A stretch of 64,000 bases of DNA from Schlesneria sp. DSM 10557 (GTDB lineage: Bacteria > Planctomycetota > Planctomycetia > Planctomycetales > Planctomycetaceae), in contig NZ_CP124747.1 of the NCBI RefSeq assembly GCF_041860085.1, positions 3,782,001-3,846,000 of the forward strand, read 5' to 3'. A program made the translations under genes and the position numbers. The notes under the pieces are model-generated. The model did not search any database. It was not told the origin of the DNA and saw only the letters and a list, made by a program, of their open reading frames with translations. Every line of letters starts with the position of its first letter. Position 1 is the first letter of the stretch. This document shows positions 1-9,350 of the stretch, one piece after another.

Positions 1-359
1 TGACGGCATTCAGCGTTCGTCACATGTCGAAAGATTGCCAGCACGAGATTGTTGCCAACAAGGCTCTCCGCTGTCGCGAAAAAGCCAAGGTTTCGAAGAA
101 TCACTCGACGTTCGTCATCCGTCAACTTACTGGATTTCCAAGTCTCGATATCCTTGTTCATCGGAACTTCCGTCGGCATCCAGTGATTCGCACAGCCATT
201 CAGGTAATGCTCCCAGGCCCATTGATATTTCAGGGGCATCAACTGATTGACATCGACCTGGTGACAATTGATGAGCCGCTTTTCGCGTGCATTCACCCTC
301 CCCGATCGAGAGACAGTTGTGCCGGTCGGTATATTTTCGAAGGTAGTGGTATCCAGCAT
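1..359 (-). CDS. nrdB: Ribonucleoside-diphosphate reductase beta subunit (class I), N-terminal part; gene runs off the window at base 1
   Basis: Reading the minus strand from an ATG at 359 gives about 119 residues beginning [13 protein letters not shown] and continuing with the R2 signatures [37 protein letters not shown] and [16 protein letters not shown], then [11 protein letters not shown] at the edge. These match the N-terminal helices of the class I small subunit, which houses the di-metal/radical cofactor and supplies the radical to NrdA. The metal-ligand helix pairs are mostly outside the window. The gene is third in the nrdA-orf-nrdB unit and starts 15 bases after the stop of the small middle ORF. 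The subclass (tyrosyl radical or other metal cofactor) cannot be decided from this fragment. Confidence 0.93.
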   Translation of the reverse strand, partial: MLDTTTFENIPTGTTVSRSGRVNAREKRLINCHQVDVNQLMPLKYQWAWEHYLNGCANHWMPTEVPMNKDIETWKSSKLTDDERRVILRNLGFFATAESLVGNNLVLAIFRHVTNAECR

Positions 360-374
360 AGTGTGGTTGAAATC

Positions 375-689
375 CTATTCGCTCGACAAACTGTCGGGAT
401 CGTGGTTTTGAAGTTGAAATTGAAACTGACGTTGCAGACGTAGAACGAATCGATAAACGTACTTTGCCTGGAAAATGGCAGGTACGTATTTTCGGATTTC
501 CTCGCGACGTGATAACCAGATAACAGAGTATGGACCGCCTGATTCGGGCAAGTCATACCCCGCGACATCCGTCACCAGGATGCTGCTTCCATCCGAAAAC
601 TCGTAGGACCATGCCCGAGCTAGACCTGGTGTATGAAGAACGACAAAGCCCAAAGACTCCAGACATTGCCTCGGCCGTTTTACTGGCAT
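375..689 (-). CDS. Small protein of unknown function inside the nrd operon
   Basis: 104 residues from an ATG at 689 whose first bases overlap the nrdA stop codon by 10 bases, which suggests translational coupling. The protein has the segments [17 protein letters not shown] and [18 protein letters not shown] and a basic, glutamine-rich C-terminus. No known domain or catalytic motif is recognised. A start 30 bases further upstream (719) is also open, but it would lie wholly inside nrdA. Its position between the two reductase subunits suggests a role linked to reductase assembly or control, which is inference only. The good fit between nrdA stop and nrdB start argues that it is a real gene rather than a chance frame. 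Confidence 0.6.
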   Translation of the reverse strand: MPVKRPRQCLESLGFVVLHTPGLARAWSYEFSDGSSILVTDVAGYDLPESGGPYSVIWLSRREEIRKYVPAIFQAKYVYRFVLRLQRQFQFQLQNHDPDSLSSE

Positions 690-3499
690 GACTCGCAGTC
701 CGGATTGTCCAAACTGCATGCGGTTGGAGGCAAAAGCTCGGCTTGCTCCCGTCGAATCTCGACGTCACTCGAAGCGCTTCGGCTTTTCATCCACTTCGGT
801 TGAACGCCAAAACGATTGACATCCAGTGTCGATTTTTCAACCTGAGTCGCAGCGAGAGTTCGCAAATAGTAGGTCGTCTTCAATCCCCGTTGCCACGCCA
901 GCATGTACATGTCATGCATCTTACGTCCGCTTGGCTCGGACAGATAAAGATTCAGCGACTGCCCCTGATCGATCCATTTCTGTCGGTGGGCGGCACATTC
1001 GATATACCACTTCGGATCGATTTCAAACGCCGTCAGATATCTCTGACGGATTTCTAGCGGTATTCGGCCGATGTTCTGCAGCGATCCATCAAAGTACTTC
1101 AGCTCATCAAGCATCTGGAAGTCCCAGAGTCCCAGCTTTTTGAGCTCCCCAACGAGCGACTCGTTAACCTGCGTGAATTCCCCAGACAGGTTGCTCTTGG
1201 CGTACAAATGCTTATACGCAGGTTCAATCGATTGAGACACACCGATGATTGTCGAGATTGTCGCTGTCGGCGCAATCGCCAAGACATTACTATTCCTCAT
1301 GCCGCACGTAGCGACAGCATCGCGAACCGCCTGCCAATCGAGCGTACTGGCACGGTCAACAGAGATCGGCATTCCGCGTTCACGTTCCACCAGATCGAGT
1401 GTATCGATGGGTAGTAAACCGCGGTCCCACTTCGATCCTGAATAGGTCGAGTAAGTACCACGCTCTGCCGCCAACGCCGCGGACGCCATTATCGCGAAGT
1501 AGGAAATTGCTTCCATACTCTGGTCGGCAAACCTGACCGCCTCTTGACTTGCGTAGCTGGTCCCTAACTTGCACAGTGCATCCTGAAACCCCATCAATCC
1601 CAAACCAACAGGCCGATGCCGTTGATTCGACGCCGCCGCTTCTGGCGTGGGATAGAAATTAATATCGATGACGTTGTCGAGCATTCGCACAGCAATCGTC
1701 ACGGTCTCGCGAAGACGCTCTAAATCAAGGCCATTTTCAGTGACATGGGCCACGAGATTGATGGAACCGAGATTGCAGACCGCGATTTCGTCGTGCGACG
1801 TGTTGAGTAGAATTTCTGTGCAAAGATTGCTGCTGTGTACGACCCCGACATGATCTTGCGGCGAGCGAATGTTAGACGGATCCTTGAATGTGATCCACGG
1901 GTGACCGGTCTCAAATAATCGCGTCAACATCTTCCGCCACAGTTCAGCAGCTGAAACCTTACGATGAAGCCGAATTTCACCTTCCGCAGCTAATCGTTCG
2001 TACTCTTCGTAGCGCTCGTCAAACGTCTGTCCGTACAAGTCATGCAGATCGCTGACCTCGTCAGGACTGAACAAGGTCCAATGCCCGTCCTGACTGACGC
2101 GTTTCATAAACAAATCGGGGATCCAATTTGCGGTGTGCATATCATGCGTACGACGTCGATCATCCCCCGTATTCTTTCTCAGATCCAGAAATTCTTCGAT
2201 ATCCAGATGCCAGGTTTCGAGATAGCTGCAAACCGCCCCCTTGCGTTTCCCCCCCTGATTCACCGCGACCGCAGCGTCATTCACAACCTTGAGAAATGGG
2301 ATCACCCCCTGACTCATGCCATTGGTGCCGTGAATATGTGCGTTTGTCGCACGAATATTGGTCCAATCGTTACCGAGTCCGCCAGCCCATTTTGAAAGAA
2401 CCGCATTGTCTGAAACGACCTTGAAAATATGCTGCAGGTCATCGTTGACAGTACTCAGATAGCAGGAACTCAGTTGCGGATGAGGCGTCCCGGAGTTAAA
2501 CAGCGTCGGCGTCGCTGAGGTGAACCGGAACGTCGAGAGCATATTGTAGAATTGGATAGCGCGATCTTCACGGCACTGCTCCTTCAGCGCGACCCCCATC
2601 GCGACGCGCATCCAGAAAAACTGAGGCGTTTCAATTCTCTGTCCGTTCACATGAAGCAAGTACCGGTCATAGATTGCTTGCAATCCCAGGTACCGGAACT
2701 GTCCATCACGCTCGGGCTGCATCGCGCAAGCAAGACGGGCGAGATCGAAGCCGCGAAGTTCAGGCGAAAGGCGACCAGCGCGAATTCCGTCGATGATATA
2801 GTGCTCAAACTGATCCTGATGCAGCTTGAGCAAGGATTTATGGCTGGGAGTTTCTCCCAGGGCTTCCTGGTAGATAACATTGAGCATCAGTCGTGATGCA
2901 ACGACGTCATAGGCGGGATCACGCTCGATGCGAGATCGTGCTGCGAGAATCTGAGCGCGATAGATCTCAGTGACTCGAATACCATCGAAGATCGATCGCA
3001 TGACCTCGTCGACTAACTCGTCGACGACGACCACGTCGCCCAAACCCGCTGCGGCCTCATGAATCCGCTTTCGTACCCGCCGTGGATCAAAAGGAACACG
3101 TGTTCCATCCTCCAGAACAATATGAGGCTGCGCAGGGACCTCCACGAGATCGATTTCACCACGTAAAGCACGCATCTTCGCGTGTTCACTTCGATAGATG
3201 ATATAACGACGAGCGACTCGATAGTGCCCTCGTGCCATCAGATCCATCTCGACGAGATCTTGAATACGCTCGACGTCAATTCCGCTCGACTGGCTTGCCA
3301 GCGGAGCCACATCGTCGCTGACCGACTGAACAACGTCGGCGATGTCATTTGCAATATCTTGATCAAGCGGCGCACTATCAGCAAGATTGAGTTCTGCACG
3401 AAACGCATTGGAAATGGCGTCTCGAATTCGACCAATTTCAAATAAGACTTGCCGACCGTCGCGCTTGCGAACGATCCATTCGTGAGGCGCACGTAACAT
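680..3499 (-). CDS. nrdA: Ribonucleoside-diphosphate reductase alpha subunit (class I) with two ATP-cone domains
   Basis: 939 residues. This is the catalytic subunit that reduces ribonucleoside diphosphates using a radical passed from NrdB. Two N-terminal ATP-cone domains are visible at about residues 5-100 and 118-210 (the second begins near [19 protein letters not shown]), so overall activity control by ATP/dATP is expected. Active-site features are the SSCYL cysteine near 344, the NLCTE segment with catalytic Cys and Glu near 560, the radical-transfer tyrosines in TTYYLRTL near 875, and the C-terminal redox pair CESCQ at the last five residues, which receives electrons from thioredoxin or glutaredoxin. 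The ATG at 3499 has AGGAG nine bases upstream. A cobalamin riboswitch lies in the 5' leader. The length exceeds that of E. coli NrdA because of the extra cone. Confidence 0.97.
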   Translation of the reverse strand: MLRAPHEWIVRKRDGRQVLFEIGRIRDAISNAFRAELNLADSAPLDQDIANDIADVVQSVSDDVAPLASQSSGIDVERIQDLVEMDLMARGHYRVARRYIIYRSEHAKMRALRGEIDLVEVPAQPHIVLEDGTRVPFDPRRVRKRIHEAAAGLGDVVVVDELVDEVMRSIFDGIRVTEIYRAQILAARSRIERDPAYDVVASRLMLNVIYQEALGETPSHKSLLKLHQDQFEHYIIDGIRAGRLSPELRGFDLARLACAMQPERDGQFRYLGLQAIYDRYLLHVNGQRIETPQFFWMRVAMGVALKEQCREDRAIQFYNMLSTFRFTSATPTLFNSGTPHPQLSSCYLSTVNDDLQHIFKVVSDNAVLSKWAGGLGNDWTNIRATNAHIHGTNGMSQGVIPFLKVVNDAAVAVNQGGKRKGAVCSYLETWHLDIEEFLDLRKNTGDDRRRTHDMHTANWIPDLFMKRVSQDGHWTLFSPDEVSDLHDLYGQTFDERYEEYERLAAEGEIRLHRKVSAAELWRKMLTRLFETGHPWITFKDPSNIRSPQDHVGVVHSSNLCTEILLNTSHDEIAVCNLGSINLVAHVTENGLDLERLRETVTIAVRMLDNVIDINFYPTPEAAASNQRHRPVGLGLMGFQDALCKLGTSYASQEAVRFADQSMEAISYFAIMASAALAAERGTYSTYSGSKWDRGLLPIDTLDLVERERGMPISVDRASTLDWQAVRDAVATCGMRNSNVLAIAPTATISTIIGVSQSIEPAYKHLYAKSNLSGEFTQVNESLVGELKKLGLWDFQMLDELKYFDGSLQNIGRIPLEIRQRYLTAFEIDPKWYIECAAHRQKWIDQGQSLNLYLSEPSGRKMHDMYMLAWQRGLKTTYYLRTLAATQVEKSTLDVNRFGVQPKWMKSRSASSDVEIRREQAELLPPTACSLDNPDCESCQ

Positions 3500-3505
3500 A
3501 ACTCA

Positions 3506-3575
3506 ACTCCTCGTCATTTCGTCGTAACGCGGTTGCGATGACGGGACGTACCGGGAAAACGGCAGACCGAGGAGT
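3506..3575 (-). promoter_or_regulatory. Possible ribosome-binding-site sequestering stem ahead of nrdA
   Basis: On the minus strand CGAGGAGT (3513-3506), which contains the nrdA Shine-Dalgarno core, is fully complementary to ACTCCTCG (3575-3568). The loop between the two arms is about 54 bases. Such a stem downstream of the cobalamin aptamer would hide the ribosome-binding site, the usual logic of a translational off-switch. The eight-base complementarity is seen directly; the regulatory meaning is inferred, and no competing anti-sequester helix was worked out. Confidence 0.35.
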
Positions 3576-3762
3576 GACGCAGACGAGGAAATCAGCCAGC
3601 AAATGAGAGCCGATTGCACGGTGGCGGCAATGGCTGCGCTGAATCCAGTGCTTTTCGTAGCGACAGATCTTCATCCTCGACCGCCCTTTCCCGAGAAGGT
3701 CCGGCAGATGGAAAATTCGCCTCGACAGCTCCAGCCATCGAATTGGGAACACGAAAAATCCA

Positions 3763-3976
3763 GTCGCTGGCAGGTCTTCGGACTCGCGAACACTCATCGA
3801 TCCGGAGATCAATGGCACCTACTGACCGTCGCTTCCCAGTCAATCGAGAGAGATTCCTCGACCATGACCAGTGCTTATTGACGGCTGTCGTTTTCGCTTA
3901 CCGCTGCGGGGCAGTGCCGGAATCTCACCAGCTTCCCTCTTTTCGAGACCACTACAGGTAGTGGTCAACCAGCAAC
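3763..3976 (-). ncRNA. Cobalamin (B12) riboswitch in the nrdA leader
   Basis: Read on the minus strand, the leader shows the conserved parts of the AdoCbl-type aptamer in order: AAGAGGGAA then GGTG; GATTCC; GCCCCGCAGCGGTAA (3912-3898); CACTGG; CTGGGAAG; and the B12 box AGTCCGAAGACCTGCC near 3785-3769. The closing helix P1 is formed by GTTGCTGG (3976-3969) and CCAGCGAC (3770-3763), which pair over all eight positions with one G-U. The aptamer begins at the predicted transcription start and is followed by about 260 leader bases before nrdA. Family knowledge: ligand binding normally lowers expression of the downstream gene, here a class I reductase that does not need B12. Confidence 0.93.
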
Positions 3977-3983
3977 GAAGATC

Positions 3984-4012
3984 ACTATATCGCCGAAAAC
4001 AGATCTCGTCAA
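3984..4012 (-). promoter_or_regulatory. Sigma70-like promoter of the nrd operon
   Basis: On the minus strand TTGACG (4012-4007) and TATAGT (3989-3984) are separated by exactly 17 bases. The expected start is near 3977, which coincides with the first base of riboswitch helix P1. The agreement of the two independent predictions supports both. Confidence 0.7.
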
Positions 4013-4533
4013 ACCTGTGATGAACGTCCGCTTGTCAACATGAGTGAATCGCTTCCCCAAGCACGTATTGGTTGACAAAATCGACACAGACACAGCGACC
4101 AACACAGAACACCGTCTTTAACCCTCCCCCTTCTCAACCTGCCTTCAATAAGCCTCGATCGACTCCCATAACGAGCCATACGGCGACACCGTCACGACAT
4201 CGCACCTTGACGCAAACATCGCGCTGCGGTATCCTACAAATGACACCTTAACGGCCGTGACTCTGCAGGCCGGACGAAAGCAGCGGCGCGTGTAGAGCCA
4301 CGATCTGAGCTAGGTTCGAATGCCACGATTTCAGTTACACCTGCCTGGCCCGAAGATGCAGTGTCTTCTGATTTCGGATGCGCTGCCGGTGCGTTTGAGA
4401 ACGGTCATCCAGGAGCAGGAGGGCTTTTCTTTGCAACAGGTATTCGTGACAGTACCTCAATCATAACCGTTCTCACACCGAGCGTTACAAAACCCTTTCC
4501 TAAAAAGACTTATGCCTATGGAAACACGTTCTC

Positions 4534-4580
4534 GATTAGTTGCTCAAGATGCTCAAGGCGCTCACGCTGAGCAACTAATC
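4534..4580. repeat. 12-bp perfect inverted repeat (hairpin)
   Basis: GATTAGTTGCTC at 4534-4545 is mirrored by GAGCAACTAATC at 4569-4580 with a 23-base loop. On the plus strand it is followed by AAAATGCCTG, not a T-run, so it is not a classical terminator. The loop word GCTCAAGATGCTCAA recurs 74 bases downstream. Confidence 0.6.
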
Positions 4581-4990
4581 AAAATGCCTGTAAAACAGAG
4601 GCTTGATCAATAAGGTGCTCAAGATGCTCAACGTCGTGCAGCGTGCACTTCGTTCTGGTGAATTTCATCCCGAGCGACATGGGACGGGATGAGGGCAAAC
4701 CCGCGGAGCCCTCACCCAAGAGAGCACGAGATCGGGACACCCGTGCGAGCACCCGAGAAACCCCGGCTGCGGCCACCTGCAGGCTTTTGGATCTTTGGCA
4801 GCTTCACTGGAAATCACCGGCCCCCTGGCAGAGTGCTCTCAGCGGGGATCTGGCATGTCGGTGCGTCGCAGAAACATCTTGAGGATGTGGAGGCAGGGAA
4901 ACACCTGTTCGTGTGAGACTGCTGCTCCCATGGAAATGAGTCGTGCGAATCGAGTACGAGATTCGCCGGCAGTGACTGGACTTTCAACGA

Positions 4991-5023
4991 AAAATCCCCG
5001 GACGAGTGCTTCCCGGGGATTTT
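4991..5023 (-). terminator. Intrinsic terminator after the phosphofructokinase gene
   Basis: AAAATCCCCGG (4991-5001) and CCGGGGATTTT (5013-5023) form an 11-bp stem with an 11-base loop. Read on the minus strand it ends in TTTTT. It lies 43 bases beyond the stop codon of the minus-strand gene. Confidence 0.85.
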
Positions 5024-5065
5024 CCTTACGACAATAGTTTCAGAGAAACCAGCTCCATGAACCGA

Positions 5066-6286
5066 TCAGGCCTGGGCCCGCTTGGCGGCAAGTCGCACGT
5101 AGGTGGGAAGCTCACCAATCAGCGGCTTCACATAGTCGATGAACGCGTCCGTGACACCGAAGCCGTCAGCCGTGATGTATTCATCAGGCATTGGTCGTTC
5201 GTGATTCGCAACTTCGCTCAGCGAGATCGTGCCGAAGTCGATTTCGTACTTTTCGCCGGGCTGGTTACGACGCTGCATCGTCACCATGACTCCGCCCGTC
5301 CCCTGCGTTGCCAGTTTGACGGCCTGTTGACCACAGGCATACGCTTCGTCGAAGTCGAGCTGGACACCACGGTCGGCGGCACACATCGGCAGCGATTCCG
5401 TAACCTGGAATTCACCTCGCCACCCGAACTCGTCGGCGATCATCCGATGCAGCATCATGGCCGCGCTGGTTCCCCCCATCGCACCAAATTCGACGTTGCC
5501 GAACTTGTCTTTGGTCTGCGAAACGCTGACGGGAGAACCGTCCTTGTTGGTGATCCCCTCACCACAGACGATGCTGACGAACCCGTAGTTCTTGTGCGCG
5601 TCTGCGACGGCGGCGAGGAACTTATCCCGATCGAACGACCGTTCAGGCAGCAGCAGCAGGTGCGGAGGCAGATCGGCTGCACTACGGGCGTAGGCTGAGG
5701 CGGCAGGCAGCCAACCGGCACTCCGGCCAATCGACTGGAAGATAACGAACTGGTCAACCTTCTGCATGTCGCGAGCGAGGACACCGGCCTGCTGGACGCT
5801 GAGCGCAACGTAGCGTGCGGCACTGGGATAGCCCGGCGTGTGATCGGTTCCGTGCAGGTCGTTGTCGACCGTCTTGGGAACACCGACCCCGATCATCTCA
5901 TGACCATTCTCATTGGCGTACTTCGTCACGCGATGGATGGTGTCCATCGTGTCGTTACCACCGATCATGAAGTAGTAGCGAATATCGTACTTTTTGAGTT
6001 GCTTCAGAACTTCGGGGAAATGCTCGTCTTTCAGTTTCAGACGGCTCGACCCCAGTGCGCTTCCGGGGGTGGAACGGAGACCGGAACGGACTTCTGGCGA
6101 TTCACTTCCCAGATCGATCAGGTAGTCTCCCAAGACCCCTTCGATGCCATATCGCATCCCGAAGACGCGACCGATCCCGTTCTGGAGAGCGGCATCCACC
6201 ACTCCGGCGAGTGATGAATTGATTACGGATGTCGGTCCACCAGACTGGCCGACAAGCACATTACCTTTCGACATAGAAAAACCCAT
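5066..6286 (-). CDS. pfp: 6-phosphofructokinase, probably pyrophosphate-dependent
   Basis: 406 residues. It phosphorylates fructose 6-phosphate to fructose 1,6-bisphosphate in the cytoplasm. The nucleotide/PPi loop is NVLVGQSGGPTSVINSSLAG near the N-terminus. The diagnostic sites are GGNDT near residue 107 and PKTVDND near 135. ATP enzymes carry Gly at both of these places (GGDG, PGTIDND), whereas PPi enzymes carry Asp and Lys, as seen here; the donor assignment follows from that rule. The ATG at 6286 has GAGAG close in front, and a second in-frame ATG at 6274 (MSKGNV) is a possible alternative. The gene stands alone between two terminators on the minus strand, so it is probably a single transcription unit. 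Confidence 0.92.
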   Translation of the reverse strand: MGFSMSKGNVLVGQSGGPTSVINSSLAGVVDAALQNGIGRVFGMRYGIEGVLGDYLIDLGSESPEVRSGLRSTPGSALGSSRLKLKDEHFPEVLKQLKKYDIRYYFMIGGNDTMDTIHRVTKYANENGHEMIGVGVPKTVDNDLHGTDHTPGYPSAARYVALSVQQAGVLARDMQKVDQFVIFQSIGRSAGWLPAASAYARSAADLPPHLLLLPERSFDRDKFLAAVADAHKNYGFVSIVCGEGITNKDGSPVSVSQTKDKFGNVEFGAMGGTSAAMMLHRMIADEFGWRGEFQVTESLPMCAADRGVQLDFDEAYACGQQAVKLATQGTGGVMVTMQRRNQPGEKYEIDFGTISLSEVANHERPMPDEYITADGFGVTDAFIDYVKPLIGELPTYVRLAAKRAQA

Positions 6287-6343
6287 ACTCTCAAATGAAA
6301 CAGAAACAATTTACGGATGCTGCCTGTCGGACGGCGTATTGCG

Positions 6344-6376
6344 AAAAGAGCCCGGCTTCGTTGGAAACCGGGCTCT
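6344..6376 (-). terminator. Intrinsic terminator after the RRM protein gene
   Basis: AGAGCCCGG (6347-6355) pairs with CCGGGCTCT (6368-6376). On the minus strand the stem is followed by TTTT. It lies 26 bases beyond the stop codon at 6402 and separates this gene from the phosphofructokinase gene. Confidence 0.85.
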
Positions 6377-6401
6377 CATACTGCATGCGGACTGCTATTT
6401 A

Positions 6402-6716
6402 TTAGTAGCGTCGACCACCGCCGCCGCCGCCGTAATCACTACGACCGCGGCCACCACCACCACCTTCTGCTTTGGGTCGAGCTTCATTAACGGTCATTGC
6501 TCGGCCGTCTTTTTCGACGCCATTCAGCGCGCCAATTGCGGCTTCTGCTTCGGACGAGTTGCTCATCTCAACGAATCCGAATCCCTTGGATCGACCTGTA
6601 TCGCGATCCATGATCACTTGTGCAGACTGCACGGCACCGTGTGCCGAGAACAGCTGTTCCAACTGGCTGTCGGTAACTCCGTAGGACAAATTGCCGACGT
6701 ACAGTTTCTTGCCCAT
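6402..6716 (-). CDS. Glycine-rich RNA-binding protein with one RRM domain
   Basis: 104 residues from the ATG at 6716, chosen because CAGGAGG stands nine bases upstream; a longer frame to 6767 lacks such a site. The RRM carries RNP2 as KLYVGNLSY near residues 4-12 and RNP1 as KGFGFVEM near 44-51, followed by the usual EAEAAIGALNG helix. The C-terminus is a flexible tail of Gly, Arg and Tyr ending GGGGGGRRY. Small single-RRM proteins with glycine tails bind single-stranded RNA and are often cold- or stress-induced; that role is family knowledge and not shown here. It is transcribed alone and ends at a strong terminator. Confidence 0.92.
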   Translation of the reverse strand: MGKKLYVGNLSYGVTDSQLEQLFSAHGAVQSAQVIMDRDTGRSKGFGFVEMSNSSEAEAAIGALNGVEKDGRAMTVNEARPKAEGGGGGRGRSDYGGGGGGRRY

Positions 6717-7066
6717 GAAGGGGCCTCCTGAAAAAACCTCTAGCACTGCATCACTCGATGCAGCCACCCGCCACCGCAGCGGCGGGAAAGTTGCCGCAAC
6801 TGCGCCGCAACCAAGCGCAGATCATACGCTGGTGTCTCCAGAACCACAATTCGACCAGCCTGCGAATATTGCATTTCGTATGATTATTGCCTGTGGAGTC
6901 TGCATTAAATTGGGACTCTGATCTTGACACTCGTGATGGGGCTCAGCAGGAAATGTCTCTGGAATCGAAGTAATGACGCCATTCGGATAGATTCTGTGAC
7001 GCTCGCGTAAGATGATTGCACAAGCCATTTGCGTTCACACTGCGGACACCGAACCTGTTGAAACCT

Positions 7067-9334
7067 ATGCAAGTTTTCTTCGAGCCCATCTGGTCCCGGC
7101 CACTGGTGATACTCACCAGCCTGGGACTGGTTGTACTCGTCTACGTGACTTACCAGGCGCAGCTGAAGCGACTTCCGCGCCGGCAGGCTCAACTGCTGTT
7201 GACGCTGCGAATGCTCGCGGTCCTCGTCCTGACGTTTGCCATGTTCAGGCCAGCGATCCAGACTTCTGATACCGACGACAACCCCGTTCAGTTGCTCATT
7301 CTTGCTGACACCAGCCGCAGCATGAACACCGCAGACATGCCCGGGGGGACATCCCGCTTCAGCGCGGTCCGCGCTGACTTGACCCGGTACGAGCCGAAAT
7401 GGAAAGAACTCGGAAACCAGGTCACGGTTCGTCAGTTCGATTTTGATCGAGGACTCGCCCCTCACAATCCCGCTGCCACAGAAGGAACCGGTGATCAGAC
7501 GGCGTTCGGGGCTGTTCTGGAGGAAGTGATTCGGGAGACACGCGATCACCGTTCGCTGGGCCTTCTGCTACTGACCGATGGTGCCCAACGCGCAATTCCC
7601 CCATTCGACGCTGACCCGCTGACCGCTGCCCGAAAGCTGGGGGACAGCCAGGTTCCGATCTATGCCGTCGTCTACGGAACGTCCTCACTTTCGACTGCCT
7701 CACTCGATCTGGCGGTCGAAGACCTGCGAATTGATCCCATCGTCTTCGAAAAAAAGCTGGTTCCCATTTCCTGCAAGGTGCGGGCGATGGGTGCCCGAGG
7801 GAAAAAAATTCGAGTCCGGGTCCTGCTCGAAGACCGGACCGGAAAGCGGATGAATGAGTCGGGCGAATTCAAACCCGCCCCCGCAACATACCAGGCTCAG
7901 ACCGTCAGGGAGTTCGAGGTTCAGGGGGATGCGGAAACGCTGGCCGTCGACCTTTCGTTCGTGCCACAAACCGCAGGCGAACTGAAAGTCGCCATCCAGG
8001 TGGAGTCGGACGAGACCGAACTGCTGACTCGCAACAATCGCCGGGAAACCATTGTCTCCGTCAAAAAGGGAGGCCTGAACGTTGCGTACTTCGATCAGTT
8101 GCGCCCCGAGCAGTCACGCATCCGCATGGTCAACGGAGCCGACAAAATCCAGTTGGAATTCCAGGAAGTCCGAGCGGGACGATCTGCCAGCCAGACGAAA
8201 CTGGATCGATCCTGGTTCGAACCCGGCCGGTTCGATGTTTACCTGATCGGTGATGTGCGGGCAGAGTGGTTCGGCAACGAAATCCTCGAAAAACTCGCCG
8301 CACGAGTCGAGGATGGAGCCGGGCTGCTGATGATCGGAGGGCTGCAGAATTTTGCCACCGGCGGATACGCACTCACTCCTCTCGCGGACGTCCTGCCCGT
8401 CAAGATGGATGCCGCCGACTATCGCCCGATCGGGAAACTTAACCCGAATACTCAGTATATGGGCGACGTCAAACTGGTGCCGACGGATCGGGGATTAAAA
8501 GAGTTTGTGATGCAACTGGGAAGCAGCGACAAGAATCGATCGCTCTGGACGAACCTCCCGGCATTGGAAGGGGCAACGCGACTTCGTCCCGTGAATGACC
8601 TGGTCCGAATCTGGGCCGAGACTGCTGACAAACAACCGCTGCTGCTGGTCAACGACGTCGGAAAGGCCCGCGTTGCGGCCTTCGGCGGAGACTCGACGTG
8701 GCTTTGGTGTCTCGACGGAAAAGCCGACTTACATCAACGGTTCTGGCGGCAGATGATTCTGTGGCTGGCAAAAAAAGAAGCCGACACCGACCAGCCCGTT
8801 TGGGTGAATGTCGATCCCCGCAATTTCGCACCAGGATCAAACGCGTCCATCCTGTTTGGTGCACGAACCGCAGATGGACGGCCCGCGAAAGACACTGGCT
8901 TCGAAATTGAAGTGACCAAACCCGACGGCCAGATCGAAAGGCCCAGTCCCAGACAATTAAACGATGAGCATTCCGCTGAATTCTCGGCCACGTCGGAACC
9001 GGGTGATTACTGGGTCCGCGTCTCTGCCCGCCGATCGGGGGACTCAATCCCCGAGATGGCCTACACCCGCTTCATTGTGGATGCACGCGATCTCGAACTT
9101 GACTATCCAAGCGCCGACCATGACTTTTTGAAGGAACTTGCCTCTGTCACGGGCGGGACGTCTCTCAAGCCAGAAGAGCTCGGAAGCCTCATCGAGCGAC
9201 TGAAGCAAACGAAGTATGACGCTCTGACCCGAATTCAGATTACCACCCTGTGGGATAACTGGTGGCTGCTGCTGACCTTCGTGGGACTGATGAGCTGCGA
9301 ATGGTTCCTGCGAAAGAAAGCCGGACTCGTTTGA
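7067..9334 (+). CDS. Membrane protein with VWA domain and glutamine-amidotransferase-like domain
   Basis: 755 residues from the ATG at 7067; the open frame extends to a TTG at 7016 without a better start. Two N-terminal membrane helices (LVILTSLGLVVLVYVTY and a second ending TFAMFRP) precede a von Willebrand A domain whose metal-site motif reads LADTSRS and which later has LLLLTDGAQ. A central region containing GLLMIGGLQNFATGGY resembles the class I amidotransferase-like fold found in this family, without an obvious catalytic Cys. A last helix (WWLLLTFVGLMSCEWFL) anchors the C-terminus. Proteins of this layout usually sit near BatA/MoxR-type genes and are of unknown detailed function; no such neighbour is present here. 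It converges with the next gene, leaving 16 bases between stops. Confidence 0.85.
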   Translation: MQVFFEPIWSRPLVILTSLGLVVLVYVTYQAQLKRLPRRQAQLLLTLRMLAVLVLTFAMFRPAIQTSDTDDNPVQLLILADTSRSMNTADMPGGTSRFSAVRADLTRYEPKWKELGNQVTVRQFDFDRGLAPHNPAATEGTGDQTAFGAVLEEVIRETRDHRSLGLLLLTDGAQRAIPPFDADPLTAARKLGDSQVPIYAVVYGTSSLSTASLDLAVEDLRIDPIVFEKKLVPISCKVRAMGARGKKIRVRVLLEDRTGKRMNESGEFKPAPATYQAQTVREFEVQGDAETLAVDLSFVPQTAGELKVAIQVESDETELLTRNNRRETIVSVKKGGLNVAYFDQLRPEQSRIRMVNGADKIQLEFQEVRAGRSASQTKLDRSWFEPGRFDVYLIGDVRAEWFGNEILEKLAARVEDGAGLLMIGGLQNFATGGYALTPLADVLPVKMDAADYRPIGKLNPNTQYMGDVKLVPTDRGLKEFVMQLGSSDKNRSLWTNLPALEGATRLRPVNDLVRIWAETADKQPLLLVNDVGKARVAAFGGDSTWLWCLDGKADLHQRFWRQMILWLAKKEADTDQPVWVNVDPRNFAPGSNASILFGARTADGRPAKDTGFEIEVTKPDGQIERPSPRQLNDEHSAEFSATSEPGDYWVRVSARRSGDSIPEMAYTRFIVDARDLELDYPSADHDFLKELASVTGGTSLKPEELGSLIERLKQTKYDALTRIQITTLWDNWWLLLTFVGLMSCEWFLRKKAGLV

Positions 9335-9350
9335 TGAACCAGGGACGCGA

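Larger units (their letters stand above)
4013..5065. other. Gene-free stretch with small repeats
   Basis: About 1 kb upstream of the nrd promoter and downstream of the phosphofructokinase gene. Only short, poorly supported frames occur. It holds a 12-bp inverted repeat (4534-4580), the 15-base word GCTCAAGATGCTCAA twice (4542-4556 and 4616-4630), and the phosphofructokinase terminator at its right end. No RNA gene was recognised. Confidence 0.6.

Noticed and set aside
24..443. Plus-strand 139-codon frame at the left edge
   Set aside because: The opposite strand encodes unmistakable ribonucleotide reductase beta sequence over 1-359, so this is an antisense shadow.
3754..3770. CCAG-CGA-CTGG followed by ATTTTT as a riboswitch terminator
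   Set aside because: The stem is only four base pairs and overlaps the P1 arm; too weak to call an intrinsic terminator.
3438..3961. Several 80-125 codon frames on both strands upstream of nrdA
   Set aside because: They lie within the cobalamin riboswitch and its leader and show no protein-like composition.
4579..4776. 65-codon minus-strand frame and overlapping plus-strand frames in 4361-5037
   Set aside because: Overlapping open frames in all directions, no start signals and repetitive composition; judged non-coding.
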